Source: Nonomuraea rubra (GTDB lineage Bacteria; Actinomycetota; Actinomycetes; Streptosporangiales; Streptosporangiaceae). From it: a DNA stretch of 64,000 nt. The stretch's first letter is position 1, and each line of letters opens with the position of its first letter. Of the stretch, positions 9,170 to 18,225 are shown in pieces. The notes beneath the pieces are model-generated. The model was not told the DNA's origin. It did no database searches and saw only the letters and a program-made list of their open reading frames with translations. Position numbers and translations under genes: made by a program. The stretch spans positions 913,001-977,000 of the forward strand of contig NZ_JACHMI010000001.1 of assembly GCF_014207985.1 (NCBI RefSeq). The letters run 5' to 3'.

Positions 9170-10144
9170 TTGGATCTCGTCCTGCTCATCGCAGCCTTCG
9201 GAGTCTTCTTCCTGGTCGGCAGCGCTGAGCAGCGCGTCGAGCGGGAGCGCAGGCGCATCAGCGAGGTCACGCCGAGCGGCACGGGGCACCAGCTCTCCCA
9301 CTACGAGCTGGCCTATCTCTCCGGCGGCCCGCGGCGGGCCGTCAACACGGCGCTGGCCGTCCTCGCGACGGCCGGCGCCGTTCGCGTGTCCCGGTCCTCC
9401 CAGGTCACCCCGGTGCACGGGGCGCGCCCGTCGCCCGAGCCGATCGAGCAGGCCGTGCTCGACGCGCTGGCCGCCAGGCCGGGCGGCTACCGGGCGGGCG
9501 AGCTGCGCCGGGAGCTGGAGCATCATCCCGCGCTCCGCGCCCTGGCAGGCGGGCTGGAGGCCCGCGGGCTGATCGTGCGCGAGGAGGCGTTCGCGACGGC
9601 GTGGCGGCTCAGGGACCGGACCCAGCTCGCGGTGGCGGTGGCCGTGGCGTACCTGGTGCTGCTGGTCGTGCTGAGCGCGATCGGGGTGGCGGGCAAGGAG
9701 AGCTACCTCGTCGGGGCGTTCCTGATCTCCGGGTTCGCGGTGGTCAGCGGTGCCGCGGCGCTGCACCGGCAGAAGCGGCGACTGCGCAACGTCGTCACCC
9801 GCGAGGGGCGCGACGTCCTGGTCTCGGCCCGCGCCTACCACCAGCGGGGCGTACGCGACCACAGCTCGCTCGTCCTGGCCGTCGGCATCCCCGTCGGCCT
9901 GTACGGGCTGCACGAGCTGGGCGACCAGAGCCTGTGCGACGGGCTGTCGGCCGGGGACCCGCGCGGTGACTGCGCCGGCTCCTGCGGCTCGTACGGAGGC
10001 GACGGCTCGACGTTCGGCAGCGACTCCCACGGCGGGCTCGACTTCGGCGGCGGCTCGTCGAGCTGTGGCGGAGGGTCCAGCAGTGGCGGCGGATCCAGTT
10101 GTGGCGGCGGATCGAGCTGCGGGGGCGGATCCAGCGGGAGCTAA
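9170..10144 (+). CDS. TIGR04222-type membrane protein with Cys/Gly/Ser-rich tail (copy 1)
   Basis: The TTG start follows GGGAGGGCAGCC. Order of parts: an N-terminal hydrophobic segment (residues 1-17, MDLVLLIAAFGVFFLVG), a conserved region with HYELAYLSGGPRRAVNTAL and a helical EPIEQAVLDAL region, two central transmembrane helices (about 152-172 and 180-197), a basic segment, and from about residue 262 a low-complexity tail of Gly, Ser and six Cys, ending in repeated SSCGGG units. Members of this actinobacterial family typically occur as paralogues with such tails and near DUF692 genes; the DUF692 enzyme lies two genes downstream. The tail is a plausible target for cysteine modification (inference). 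Confidence 0.85.
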   Translation: MDLVLLIAAFGVFFLVGSAEQRVERERRRISEVTPSGTGHQLSHYELAYLSGGPRRAVNTALAVLATAGAVRVSRSSQVTPVHGARPSPEPIEQAVLDALAARPGGYRAGELRRELEHHPALRALAGGLEARGLIVREEAFATAWRLRDRTQLAVAVAVAYLVLLVVLSAIGVAGKESYLVGAFLISGFAVVSGAAALHRQKRRLRNVVTREGRDVLVSARAYHQRGVRDHSSLVLAVGIPVGLYGLHELGDQSLCDGLSAGDPRGDCAGSCGSYGGDGSTFGSDSHGGLDFGGGSSSCGGGSSSGGGSSCGGGSSCGGGSSGS

Positions 10145-10242
10145 ACGAGCAAAACCATGGCCTGCCCTGGCCCACCCTTTACCGTGCGAATAAGTGTCTT
10201 TCCGGCACGCAGGCTGATCGGCCGCACGAGGGGAGGCCGCAC

Positions 10243-11160
10243 ATGGACCTGTTCCTGCTCATCGTTTCGGTGGCCATCGCGGCTTACGCCGTCGCCACCA
10301 CCTCCGCCGTCACCCGCGCGCACGCCGCCATCCGGCGCGAGACCGCGGGCATCCGATACCGGGATCTCGGCCACTACGACCTGGCCTATCTGGCGGGTGG
10401 CCCGCACCGGGTGGCCGACACCGCGATCGCCACCCTGGCCGAGCGCCACGACCTCCGCGTCTCGCGCGGCGGCCGGGTGCACCGCGTCATCTCGAGCACC
10501 GTCGCGCGGGAGCCCGTCGAGGAGGCGGTGCTGGGCATGGTGGCCGCGCGCTCGGGCCTGCCCGTGATGTCGCTCAGGATCGAGGTCGCCAGGAGCCTGG
10601 CGATGGACGAGATCAAGCAGCGGCTCCTGGCACACGGGCTGCTCCTGCCCGACGACGTCTTCACCCGGGCCCGCGCTCTGGCCGTGCGGCTGCGGGTGCT
10701 GTCGCTGGCCGCGTACGCCGGCTTCGTGATCGAGGGCCTGACCATGGTCGTGGCCCCGAACCTCTACGCGCTGCTCGCCACGCTGGTCTTCCTGGGCACG
10801 GCGTTCGGCGCGGAGGTCGTGCTCGGCACCCACCGCCGGGCCTTGCGCGCCACGCTGACCGCGTCCGGCCGGGAGGCGCTGGACTCGGCCAGGCAGGCGA
10901 ACGCCAGGGGCGTCGCCGAGGGGCCCGTCCCGCTCGCGCTCTACGGCGTCGAGTCGCTGCGCGACCCCACCCTGCGGGCCGAGCTCGGCAGGCAGCAGGC
11001 CAGGCGCGAGCGGCGGCGCGGGAGCTCGTACGCTGGGGGCGGCTCGTCGAGCTGCGGTGGTGGCGGCGGCAGCGCCCACGGCACCGCGGGCTGCGGAAGC
11101 GGATCGTCGTGCGGCGGGGGCGGCGGCTGCGGCGGCGGTGGTTGCGGAGGAGGAAGCTGA
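10243..11160 (+). CDS. TIGR04222-type membrane protein with Cys/Gly-rich tail (copy 2)
   Basis: ATG 10243 is chosen because GGGGAGG precedes it and the product then starts [17 protein letters not shown], matching copy 1 (MDLVLLIAAF). The layout is the same: N-terminal helix, a [19 protein letters not shown] motif, a conserved [11 protein letters not shown] region, two central helices, then a tail (from about residue 270) with five Cys in [16 protein letters not shown] and [11 protein letters not shown] arrangements. It lies 98 bases after copy 1 and its TGA is two bases before the DUF692 start, so it is probably co-transcribed with the enzyme. Function unknown; duplication of copy 1 is clear. 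Confidence 0.86.
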   Translation: MDLFLLIVSVAIAAYAVATTSAVTRAHAAIRRETAGIRYRDLGHYDLAYLAGGPHRVADTAIATLAERHDLRVSRGGRVHRVISSTVAREPVEEAVLGMVAARSGLPVMSLRIEVARSLAMDEIKQRLLAHGLLLPDDVFTRARALAVRLRVLSLAAYAGFVIEGLTMVVAPNLYALLATLVFLGTAFGAEVVLGTHRRALRATLTASGREALDSARQANARGVAEGPVPLALYGVESLRDPTLRAELGRQQARRERRRGSSYAGGGSSSCGGGGGSAHGTAGCGSGSSCGGGGGCGGGGCGGGS

Positions 11161-11162
11161 CC

Positions 11163-11978
11163 ATGGCGGGGCTGGGAGTGGGCATCGGCTGGCGGTCCGA
11201 GCTGGACCTGACCATCGAGCGCATGGCGGGCGTCGACTTCCTCGAAGTGGTCGCCGAGAACGTCAAGCCCGCCCACCTGCCCGAGTCGCTGCGCGTGCTG
11301 CGGTCCAGGGGCCTGCCGGTGATCCCCCACGGGGTGTCGCTCGGGGTCGGCGGCGCGGAGCCGCCCTCCCCTGCCCGGCTGGCCCACCTGGCCGCCTGCG
11401 CGCAGGCGCTGGAGGCGCCGCTGGTCAGCGAGCACCTGGCGTTCGTCCGCGGCGGCGGCGTGGAGGCCGGGCACCTGCTGCCGGTGCCGCGCACGCGCGA
11501 GTCGCTGAAGGTCGTCGTCGAGAACGTGCGCCGGGCCCAGGACGCGCTGCCCGTCCCGCTGGCCCTGGAGAACGTCGCGGCCATCTTCGGCTGGCCCGAG
11601 GACGAGCTCACCGAGGCGCAGTTCCTGGCCGAGCTGGTGGACGCCACCGGCGTGGGGCTGCTGATCGACGTGGCCAACCTCTACACCAACCAGTTCAACC
11701 TGGGCCTGCCGGCGGTGGCGGCGCTGGACACGCTGCCGCTGGAGCACCTGGCGTACGTGCACGTCGCCGGCGGCTACGAGCATCACGGCATCTGGCACGA
11801 CACGCACACCACGGCAGCACCCCAGGCCGTGCTCGACCTGCTCGCCGAGCTGTGCTCCAGAGTCACCCCGCCCGGGGTGCTGCTGGAGTGGGACGACGAG
11901 TACCCCAGCGACGCCGTGCTGGCCGGCGAGCTGTCCAGGATCAGGGCCGCGATGGCGGTGGCCGGAGAGGCCGGATGA
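11163..11978 (+). CDS. DUF692 multinuclear iron oxidase (MNIO, MbnB-like)
   Basis: DUF692 enzymes are TIM-barrel, multi-iron oxygenases; characterised members (MbnB, ChrH, TglH) remodel cysteine or other residues in peptide substrates. This 271-aa protein has the motif set in order: HGVSL (H56), SEHLAF (E90, H91), LENVA (E136, N137), LIDVANLY (D169, N172), YVHVAGG (H200), WHDTH (D213, H215) and LLEWDDEYP (~E247), consistent with the iron ligands of the family. ATG 11163 starts two bases after the second Cys-tail gene; the stop overlaps the next gene (ATGA). The neighbours make the Cys/Gly tails the leading substrate candidates, which is inference. Confidence 0.92.
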   Translation: MAGLGVGIGWRSELDLTIERMAGVDFLEVVAENVKPAHLPESLRVLRSRGLPVIPHGVSLGVGGAEPPSPARLAHLAACAQALEAPLVSEHLAFVRGGGVEAGHLLPVPRTRESLKVVVENVRRAQDALPVPLALENVAAIFGWPEDELTEAQFLAELVDATGVGLLIDVANLYTNQFNLGLPAVAALDTLPLEHLAYVHVAGGYEHHGIWHDTHTTAAPQAVLDLLAELCSRVTPPGVLLEWDDEYPSDAVLAGELSRIRAAMAVAGEAG

Positions 11979-12436
11979 GCCCGGAGGAGGCGCGGCGGCT
12001 CGCCGACGTACAGGGGCCGTCGGCGCAGCCGCCGCGGCCTGCCCCGCGACACGAGCACGGCGGGCCACGGGGGCTCGGCGAGCAGGAGGAGCGGCGCAGG
12101 CGGCTGGCCGAGGCGCAGGGCCGCGTCGTGGCGGCCCTGGTGGCCGGGGCGGAGGTGCCCGAGGGCTTCGACCCGGAGCGCATGCGTGCCCAGGCGCTCA
12201 GCCTGATCGCCAAGCGCCGCGCCATCGTGGCCAGGATCCGCCCGGACGCCGCCCAGGCGGCCGGCCCCGACCTGGCCGCCGAGTTCGCCGCGTACGCCGC
12301 CGCCCGCGCCACCCCGCCACCCGGCTACCGCGCCGACGCCGACGACTTCGCCGCCTGGCTGCGCGAGCGCGGCAGGATGCCCGGAGATCCGGCCCCCAGG
12401 CGCCGCTGGTGGTCCCGCCTTCCCGGCAGGCGCTGA
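11975..12436 (+). CDS. Small partner protein of DUF692, 153 aa
   Basis: Translation starts at an ATG overlapping the DUF692 stop (ATGA), so expression is coupled. The N-terminal ~40 residues are Pro/Arg-rich and probably flexible. The rest is helical and basic: a [20 protein letters not shown] helix, [22 protein letters not shown], and an [28 protein letters not shown] segment, ending in a basic tail. MNIO enzymes often need a small partner that binds the substrate leader (MbnC, TglI); position and size fit that role. I believe similar proteins accompany DUF692 in streptomycetes, but I cannot confirm homology. Confidence 0.7.
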   Translation: MSPEEARRLADVQGPSAQPPRPAPRHEHGGPRGLGEQEERRRRLAEAQGRVVAALVAGAEVPEGFDPERMRAQALSLIAKRRAIVARIRPDAAQAAGPDLAAEFAAYAAARATPPPGYRADADDFAAWLRERGRMPGDPAPRRRWWSRLPGRR

Positions 12437-12501
12437 TCGGCCCTTGATCACCCCGCCCCTCCCTGGCATACCCTGATCGCAGCAAGCGCTTGGGAGGCGG
12501 C

Positions 12502-13383
12502 ATGCGGATCGTCAACATGGGCGAGTGGCCCCTGGACCAGGAGGACGAGCGGCAGCACGACCCCGGCGGCGAGCCGCTGTGGAACGAGTCCTGGTACTAC
12601 GACTTCGTCTCCGAGGACGGCGGGACGGCCGGCTACGTCCGGCTCGGCCTCTACCCCGGCTGGAACCGCGCCTGGTACTGGGCCTGCCTGGTCACCGCCG
12701 GCGGCGGCACGGTGGCGGTGCTCGACAACGAGGCGGCCCTGCCCGCCCGGGACCTGACGGTGGCGGGCCCCGCCTACACGGCCGCGCACCGCACCCCCGA
12801 CCCCTTCGAGCGCGCCGAGATCCACCTGAACTCCGCCGAGCTCACCCTGGACCTGGAGTTCCGCTCGGCGGCCGGCGTCTACGGCTACGCGATCACCCCG
12901 CGCTACGAGATCCCCTGCGAGGTCACCGGCACGATCGGCGGCGTGCCCTTCCGCGGCCACGGCGAGCGTGACCACAGCTGGGGCGTGCGCGACTGGTGGT
13001 CGATCTCGTGGTTGTGGAGCAGCGCCCGCCTGGACGACGGCACGTACCTGCACGGCATGCGCGCCAACCTGGGCATGGAGCTGCCCTGGCCGGCGTTCCT
13101 GGCGGGCAAGGACGGCCTGGCGCACGTCGAGGGCTTCTCGGCGGCCACCGTCTTCGACGGCGACCGGCCGGCGCGGACCGTGCTGAACTTCCCCGGCTGC
13201 GCCACGACCGTGCGCCCGATCGCGTTCGCCCCCGTGACGCTCACCTCGCCCGAGGGGGTGGTGGCGGAGTTCCCGAGGGCGCTGTGCGCGTACGAGACCG
13301 AGGACGGGCGGACGGGGTACGGCTGGACGGAGTGGCACCAGCCGCCGGGCTGGCGGGAGCACGCCTGGGAGCCGAGGGTTTAG
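12502..13383 (+). CDS. DUF7064/DUF7065-like protein (CrtC/AttH-related lipocalin-like fold)
   Basis: ATG 12502 is preceded by GGGAGG at the right distance. The 293-aa product is rich in Trp and Tyr and contains the hallmark HGERDHSWGVRDWW, seen in the hydroxyneurosporene-hydratase/AttH superfamily and its relatives of unknown role. The N-terminus carries ESWYYDFVSEDG and the middle LGLYPGWNRAWYWA, both consistent with beta-strands of a two-barrel fold. No signal peptide. Substrate unknown; lipid or terpenoid handling is only a family-level suggestion. It is co-directional with the DUF692 cluster, 65 bases away, but is not obviously part of it. Confidence 0.75.
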   Translation: MRIVNMGEWPLDQEDERQHDPGGEPLWNESWYYDFVSEDGGTAGYVRLGLYPGWNRAWYWACLVTAGGGTVAVLDNEAALPARDLTVAGPAYTAAHRTPDPFERAEIHLNSAELTLDLEFRSAAGVYGYAITPRYEIPCEVTGTIGGVPFRGHGERDHSWGVRDWWSISWLWSSARLDDGTYLHGMRANLGMELPWPAFLAGKDGLAHVEGFSAATVFDGDRPARTVLNFPGCATTVRPIAFAPVTLTSPEGVVAEFPRALCAYETEDGRTGYGWTEWHQPPGWREHAWEPRV

Positions 13384-13411
13384 CCGGGAGGCGCGGGGTA
13401 ACGGGGAGGGG

Positions 13412-13924
13412 GTGGGGGGTCTACGCTGCGTCGACGGGTCGTACCTGACCGTGACGCCTGTGGCGTGCACGGACAGCGTCGGCGCGCCGTACGAGATCAC
13501 CCTGGAGCTGCACCGCGACGGCACCCCGTACGGCAGCGTGGGCGAGCGCTGCGGGCACCTGCTGGCGCGCCTGGCGCACGGCGTGGACGAGGCCCGCCAG
13601 GGCCGGGGCGCGGCCACGCGCTGGGCCGATCCGGACGACCGTTTCCCCGGCGAGGAGCCCGACGGCGAGCTGTTCTCCTTCCGTTACCTCACCAGGGCCG
13701 GGCGGGGCGGCGGCGAGCTGCGCTGCCAGCTGCGCACGATCCCGGTGTGGCAGCCGGGTCCCGGCGAGTGGCGGCTGACCAGGAGGGCCTACGTGGAGGC
13801 CTGGGGCGCCACCGGCGTGGGCATGCGGGCGGTGCTCACCTCGGCGGAGCTGTCGGTGTTCGTGCGGCAGCTCGTGAATGAGGCGGAAGGGTGTCTGAAA
13901 GGTGGAGAGTCTGCGGAGGAATAG
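13412..13924 (+). CDS. Conserved hypothetical protein, 170 aa
   Basis: No family recognised. GTG 13412 has a very purine-rich AACGGGGAGGG directly upstream; GTG 13451 is an alternative that would begin VTPVACTDSVG. The protein looks cytosolic and mixed alpha/beta, with repeated short beta-like segments (YEITLELHRDGTPYG, RCQLRTIPVWQPG, EWRLTRRAYVEAWG) and a C-terminal helix ending in GGESAEE. High GC3 across the frame supports coding. It lies 28 bases after the previous gene and 93 bases before uppS. Confidence 0.65.
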   Translation: MGGLRCVDGSYLTVTPVACTDSVGAPYEITLELHRDGTPYGSVGERCGHLLARLAHGVDEARQGRGAATRWADPDDRFPGEEPDGELFSFRYLTRAGRGGGELRCQLRTIPVWQPGPGEWRLTRRAYVEAWGATGVGMRAVLTSAELSVFVRQLVNEAEGCLKGGESAEE

Positions 13925-14017
13925 CGCAGACGGAGCGGGCACGGGCGATCCGCGGTGATAATTGCCTGTTGGGGCAATACGACCAATGGGGCATAAGCAC
14001 CGCTGGGGAGGCACTCC

Positions 14018-14779
14018 GTGGGCCTGCGCGACCTGGTCTACCGGCTGTACGAACACCGGCTGGAGGCCAAGCTGTCGAAGGACAGCATCCCCCGGCATGT
14101 CGGGGTCATCATCGACGGCAACCGCCGCTGGGCGCGGGCCATGGGCCTGCGCGACGTGGCCACGGGCCACCGCAAGGGCGCGGACAAGATCTCCGAGCTG
14201 CTCGGCTGGTGCCGGGAGCTGGGCGTCGAGGTGGTCACGGTATGGATGTTGTCCAACGACAACCTGAACCGGCCGAGGGAAGAGCTGGAGCCGCTGCTGC
14301 GCATCATCGAGGACGTGACGCAGGAGCTGGTGGCCGAGGGCTGGCGGATCAGCCCGGTCGGCGCCCTCGATCTGCTACCGGACCGGACGGCTAATGTCCT
14401 AAAAAATGCAAAAGAAGCTTCATCACACCGTCCAGGCCTGATTGTGAACGTTGCAGTTGGGTATGGAGGAAGACGTGAGATTGCCGATGCGGTGCGCTCA
14501 CTGCTCCAGGAGCACGCGAGCAGGGGAGCGAGCATCGAGGACCTGGTCGAGGTACTCGATGTCGAGCACATCGCGGAGCATCTTTACACTCGCGGCCAGC
14601 CCGACCCGGACCTCCTCATCCGGACCTCGGGCGAGCAGCGCCTGTCCGGCTTCATGCTCTGGCAGAGTGCTCACTCCGAGTTCTACTTCCACGAGGCTTA
14701 CTGGCCGGACTTCCGCAGGGTGGACTTCCTGCGGGCGCTGCGTGATTACGCTGCGAGACACCGACGTTACGGTTCCTGA
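14018..14779 (+). CDS. uppS: Cis-prenyl transferase (Z-isoprenyl diphosphate synthase, UppS/Rv1086-like)
   Basis: This family condenses isopentenyl diphosphate in cis, giving polyprenyl diphosphates for cell-wall carrier lipids; the mycobacterial homologue in this position (Rv1086) makes Z,E-farnesyl diphosphate. The 253-aa protein has the catalytic HVGVIIDGNRRWAR (Asp in IDGN), region III LSNDNLNRP, NVAVGYGGRREI and the C-terminal LLIRTSGEQRLSGFMLWQ motif. The GTG start follows a purine-rich GGGGAGGCACTCC. Product chain length cannot be told from sequence. A short AT-rich patch (14393-14470) inside the gene has unusual codons (CTA, AAA, TCA), unlike its surroundings. Confidence 0.93.
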   Translation: MGLRDLVYRLYEHRLEAKLSKDSIPRHVGVIIDGNRRWARAMGLRDVATGHRKGADKISELLGWCRELGVEVVTVWMLSNDNLNRPREELEPLLRIIEDVTQELVAEGWRISPVGALDLLPDRTANVLKNAKEASSHRPGLIVNVAVGYGGRREIADAVRSLLQEHASRGASIEDLVEVLDVEHIAEHLYTRGQPDPDLLIRTSGEQRLSGFMLWQSAHSEFYFHEAYWPDFRRVDFLRALRDYAARHRRYGS

Positions 14780-14809
14780 CACGACATTCGGGTATCCAGG
14801 ACGTAACGT
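14764..14809. other. Inverted repeat across the uppS stop
   Basis: ACGTTACG (14764-14771) and CGTAACGT (14802-14809) are perfect reverse complements, 30 bases apart, flanking the uppS stop. A second small palindrome, TGTCCG/CGGACA (14816-14821 and 14831-14836), follows. They could be a weak terminator or operators for phoH; no T-run is present. The 207-base gap to phoH holds nothing else I recognise. Confidence 0.35.
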
Positions 14810-14986
14810 TGGAAGTGTCCGGTCACAGGTCGGACATTTCGGAGAGGTCCCGCCTTTGCACCAACACTTGCCGAGGGGGGCCGGACTCCGGCACCGACGG
14901 CAGTTCGCGGTCGGGGACGCGGGTCCGGTCCGATTCCCACCTCGTCTGCAGGGTGCCCGCACCAAGGGGTACCCGGGGGAGAACGT

Positions 14987-16306
14987 GTGGCAGTGTCCTC
15001 GAGCAACCCTACTCACCAGTCGGCCAAGCGCACGTACGTGCTGGACACCTCGGTCCTCCTAGCCGACCCGGCGGCGATGACCCGGTTCGCCGAGCACGAC
15101 GTGGTCCTTCCGATCGTGGTCATCACGGAGCTGGAAGGCAAGCGGCACCATCCGGAGCTCGGCTACTTCGCCCGCAAGGCCCTGCGCTACCTGGACGACC
15201 TGCGCGTCCAGTACGGCAGGCTGGACGAGGCGATGCCGACAGGGGACGGCACGATCAGGGTAGAGCTCAACCACAGCGATCCGTCCATCCTGCCCGTGGG
15301 CTTCCGCCTCGGCGACAACGACACGCGCATCCTGACCGTGGCCCGCTCACTGGCCGCCGAGGGCTGCGACGTCGTGCTGGTCTCCAAGGACCTGCCGATG
15401 CGGGTCAAGGCCGCCTCGATCGGCCTGGTGGCCGAGGAGTACCGCGCCGAGCTGGTGCACGAGTCGGGCTGGACGGGGATGGCGGAGGTCCAGGTCACCA
15501 CGGACGACGTGGAGACCCTCTTCGAGTCGGGCACCGCCGACCTGGAGGAGGCCAGGGACCTGCCCGCGCACACGGGCCTGCGGCTGCTGTCGGCCAAGGG
15601 CTCCGCGCTCGGCAGGGTGCAGCCCGACAAGTCGGTGCGCCTGGTCCGCGGCGACCGCGAGGTGTTCGGCCTGCACGGCCGCTCAGCAGAGCAGCGCATC
15701 GCGCTCGACCTGCTGATGGACCCGGAGATCGGCATCGTCTCGCTCGGCGGCAGGGCCGGCACCGGCAAGTCGGCGCTGGCGCTCTGCGCGGGCCTGGAGG
15801 CGGTCCTGGAGCGCCGCCAGCACCGCAAGGTGATCGTCTTCCGCCCCATCTACGCCGTGGGCGGCCAGGAGCTCGGCTACCTGCCCGGCTCCGAGGGCGA
15901 GAAGATGGGCCCGTGGGCCCAGGCGGTCTACGACACCCTCGGCGCCATCACCTCACCCGAGGTGATCGAGGAGGTGCTCGACCGGGGCATGCTGGAGGTG
16001 CTCCCGCTGACCCACATCCGCGGCCGGTCGCTGCACGACGCGTTCGTGATCGTGGACGAGGCCCAGTCGCTCGAACGCGGGGTGCTGCTGACCGTGCTGA
16101 GCCGGATCGGCGCCAACTCGCGGGTGGTGCTCACCCACGACGTGGCCCAGCGCGACAACCTGCGCGTCGGCCGGCACGACGGCGTGGTCGCGGTGGTGGA
16201 GAAGCTGAAGGGTCACCCGCTGTTCGCCCACGTCACGCTCACCAGGTCCGAGCGCTCCCCGATCGCCGCGCTGGTGACGGAGATGCTCGAGGACATCACC
16301 ATGTGA
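14987..16306 (+). CDS. phoH2: PhoH-family PIN-ATPase (PhoH2)
   Basis: PhoH2 proteins combine a PIN ribonuclease domain with a PhoH ATPase and act as RNA helicase/ribonuclease. The N-terminal PIN domain (about 1-150) starts [14 protein letters not shown] (acidic D20) and continues with ITELEGKR and DNDTRIL; the PhoH domain (about 225-435) has the Walker [14 protein letters not shown] and Walker B FVIVDEAQ, followed by [13 protein letters not shown]. Length 439 aa is typical. The GTG start lacks a strong Shine-Dalgarno apart from GGGGGAGAAC. Rv1095 is the mycobacterial counterpart. It converges with the afsQ3-like gene, stops three bases apart. Confidence 0.95.
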   Translation: MAVSSSNPTHQSAKRTYVLDTSVLLADPAAMTRFAEHDVVLPIVVITELEGKRHHPELGYFARKALRYLDDLRVQYGRLDEAMPTGDGTIRVELNHSDPSILPVGFRLGDNDTRILTVARSLAAEGCDVVLVSKDLPMRVKAASIGLVAEEYRAELVHESGWTGMAEVQVTTDDVETLFESGTADLEEARDLPAHTGLRLLSAKGSALGRVQPDKSVRLVRGDREVFGLHGRSAEQRIALDLLMDPEIGIVSLGGRAGTGKSALALCAGLEAVLERRQHRKVIVFRPIYAVGGQELGYLPGSEGEKMGPWAQAVYDTLGAITSPEVIEEVLDRGMLEVLPLTHIRGRSLHDAFVIVDEAQSLERGVLLTVLSRIGANSRVVLTHDVAQRDNLRVGRHDGVVAVVEKLKGHPLFAHVTLTRSERSPIAALVTEMLEDITM

Positions 16307-16309
16307 CGC

Positions 16310-16813
16310 TCACTTGAGCTCACCGCACGTGTGCCGCCCCTCGTCCTTCGGGGGGCGGCCCTGGTTCTCCCGTACGATCCGCACCACCTCGTACGCCGCG
16401 TCCTGCTGCGCGGTGCAGACGATCTGCGCCATGCCCAGCTTGGTCAGCGTGCCGTCGCCGCTGATGTAGACGGTCAGCGTCGAGGTGCGGGGGAGCTGGA
16501 TCTCGTCACGCTGCGGCGGGTTGATCGAGTTCCTGGTACGCAGGTACGTGAACCCGCGCAGCGCGGTGTCCCGGTCGCCGAGCGGGCGGGCCGAGGCCTC
16601 GAAGAGCGCGCCGAGCACGCTCTCCACGGTGTCGTCCTCGACGTCGGCCGGCTCCCGCGCCAGCTTGCCGTTCCTGACCAGGTAGATCGTCTTGGTCGGC
16701 GGCGGGATCCTGACGGTGGGGGCGCTGCCCCTGTCCTGCACGTCGGTGGGTGAGATGCCGCAGGCCGTCATGGCCAGCAGCAGCAGGGCGGCGATGCTCG
16801 TGATGGCCTTCAT
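16310..16813 (-). CDS. AfsQ3-like lipoprotein (possible GerMN-type)
   Basis: A 167-aa exported protein with an N-terminal hydrophobic signal ending in a lipobox-like AMTAC (Cys18 as lipidation site; the -3 Met is slightly off consensus). The mature part has TIYLVRNGKLAREP and STLTVYISGDGT segments resembling a GerMN sporulation/germination domain, and two further Cys near the end. ATG overlaps the kinase stop (ATGA), so the order is regulator, kinase, lipoprotein, as in afsQ1-afsQ2-afsQ3 of Streptomyces coelicolor. A modulator of the kinase's sensing is the likely role, inferred from context. Confidence 0.8.
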   Translation of the reverse strand: MKAITSIAALLLLAMTACGISPTDVQDRGSAPTVRIPPPTKTIYLVRNGKLAREPADVEDDTVESVLGALFEASARPLGDRDTALRGFTYLRTRNSINPPQRDEIQLPRTSTLTVYISGDGTLTKLGMAQIVCTAQQDAAYEVVRIVRENQGRPPKDEGRHTCGELK

Positions 16814-18225
16814 ATGTGCGGCAGCCAGACCGTGAAGAGGGTTCCAGGGTGCTGGAGGCGTACGGAGATCGTGCCCCCGTGGAGCTGGACGTTGGCGCGG
16901 GCGATGGCCAGGCCCAGGCCGCTGCCCTGGCTGCGCGCCCGGCCCGCGCCGGCCTTGAAGAAGCGGTCGAAGACGTGCGCCAGCGCCTCCCGCGGGATGC
17001 CCTTGCCGTGGTCGCGCACCTTCACCTCCAGGCCGTTCTCCGTGGTCCTGGCGGTGACCACGACCGGGGGCAGGCCGTGCTTGAGCGCGTTGCCGACCAG
17101 GTTGGCCACGATGACGTCGAACCGGCTGGGGTCGAGGTTGGCGGTCAGGCCCTGGGAGGCGGTGACCGTCACCTGGTCGCTCCAGCCGCGTACCTCCAGG
17201 CAGTCCTGGATGGAGTCGGCCACGTTCACCGGCTCCAGGTTGAGCGTGGCCGTGCCCGCGTCGAAGCGGCTGATCTCGATGAGGTGCTCGACCAGCTCGC
17301 GCAGGCGCTCGATCTCCCTGAGCACCAGCCGTACGGCCTGCGCGGGTGCCTCCGGCAGGTGGTCGGCCTCGTCGGAGAGCATGTCGGCCACGGCCGTCAT
17401 GGCGGTCAGCGGTGTGCGCAGCTCGTGCGAGACGTCGGCCACGAACCTGCGGGACATGGCCTCCAGCGAGCGCAGCTCCGACACGCTCAGCTCCAGCGCG
17501 GCCGCCGCGTCGTTGAACCGGGCGGTGAGCCCGGCCAGCTCGTCCTGGCCGTGCACGGGCAGCCTGGTGTCCAGCCTGCCCTGCCCGAGCGCCTGGGCGG
17601 CGGCGCTCAGCCGGCGCACCGGCAGCAGCACCTGCCGGGCCGACACCAGCGCCACGCCCAGGGCGATCAGCACGATGACGAGGCCGGTCTGGGCGAGCGT
17701 GGTCCTCAGCGTGTCGAGCTGGCGCTGGTCGTCGCGCAGGGGGAAGAAGACGAACGCCTGCAGGCCGGTGGACTCGGGCCGGCCGGCGTTGTCGCGGTAG
17801 ACCTCGGCGCCGACGATGAGGTAGAGCTCGTTGTCGATGATCTTGCGTTGGGTGACGACGCTCTGCTTGGCCCTGCCGTGCAGCTCGTTGGGCACGTCGC
17901 TGAGCGACATGGGGCCCTCGGAGGCGACGACGGTGCCGTACTCGACCAGGGCGCTGCGTCCCGGCCCCGCCAGCGCGTGGGCCACCCGGGAGAGCTCCCT
18001 GGACGTCGGGGCGGCCTCGCCCGGCCTGAGCTTCCCGATGGGGAAGTTGATGGTGGCCAGCTCCCTGGTCACCAGGTCCAGTGAGGTGGTCTCGGTCCTG
18101 GTGAGCAGCGCGCTCTTGGCCAGCTCGTAGCCGATGGTGGCGACCAGCAGGGAGGCGGTGACGGCGACGAGGGTGAACGTGATGACCAGGCGGGCACGCA
18201 GCCCCGTGGGACGGGGGATGATCAC
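16810..18225 (-). CDS. afsQ2: Sensor histidine kinase, AfsQ2-like
   Basis: GTG 18225 overlaps the regulator's TGA (GTGA) and yields a 471-aa kinase starting with IIPRPTGLRARLVITFTLV. Layout: first transmembrane helix (about 10-32), extracellular sensor (about 35-165), second helix (about 168-188), HAMP linker, HisKA with phospho-acceptor in DVSHELRTPLTAM, then the HATPase domain with NLVGNALKHG (N box), DHGKGIP (G1) and GSGLGLAIA (G2). The open frame continues far upstream but there it only shadows the regulator gene. AfsQ1/Q2 in streptomycetes respond to nutrient conditions and influence antibiotic production and development. Confidence 0.92.
   Translation of the reverse strand: MIIPRPTGLRARLVITFTLVAVTASLLVATIGYELAKSALLTRTETTSLDLVTRELATINFPIGKLRPGEAAPTSRELSRVAHALAGPGRSALVEYGTVVASEGPMSLSDVPNELHGRAKQSVVTQRKIIDNELYLIVGAEVYRDNAGRPESTGLQAFVFFPLRDDQRQLDTLRTTLAQTGLVIVLIALGVALVSARQVLLPVRRLSAAAQALGQGRLDTRLPVHGQDELAGLTARFNDAAAALELSVSELRSLEAMSRRFVADVSHELRTPLTAMTAVADMLSDEADHLPEAPAQAVRLVLREIERLRELVEHLIEISRFDAGTATLNLEPVNVADSIQDCLEVRGWSDQVTVTASQGLTANLDPSRFDVIVANLVGNALKHGLPPVVVTARTTENGLEVKVRDHGKGIPREALAHVFDRFFKAGAGRARSQGSGLGLAIARANVQLHGGTISVRLQHPGTLFTVWLPHI

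Noticed and set aside
9170..13383. A full natural-product (RiPP) biosynthetic cluster
   Set aside because: No separate precursor peptide, protease or dedicated exporter is recognised; only the DUF692 enzyme, its partner and the tailed proteins support modification chemistry.
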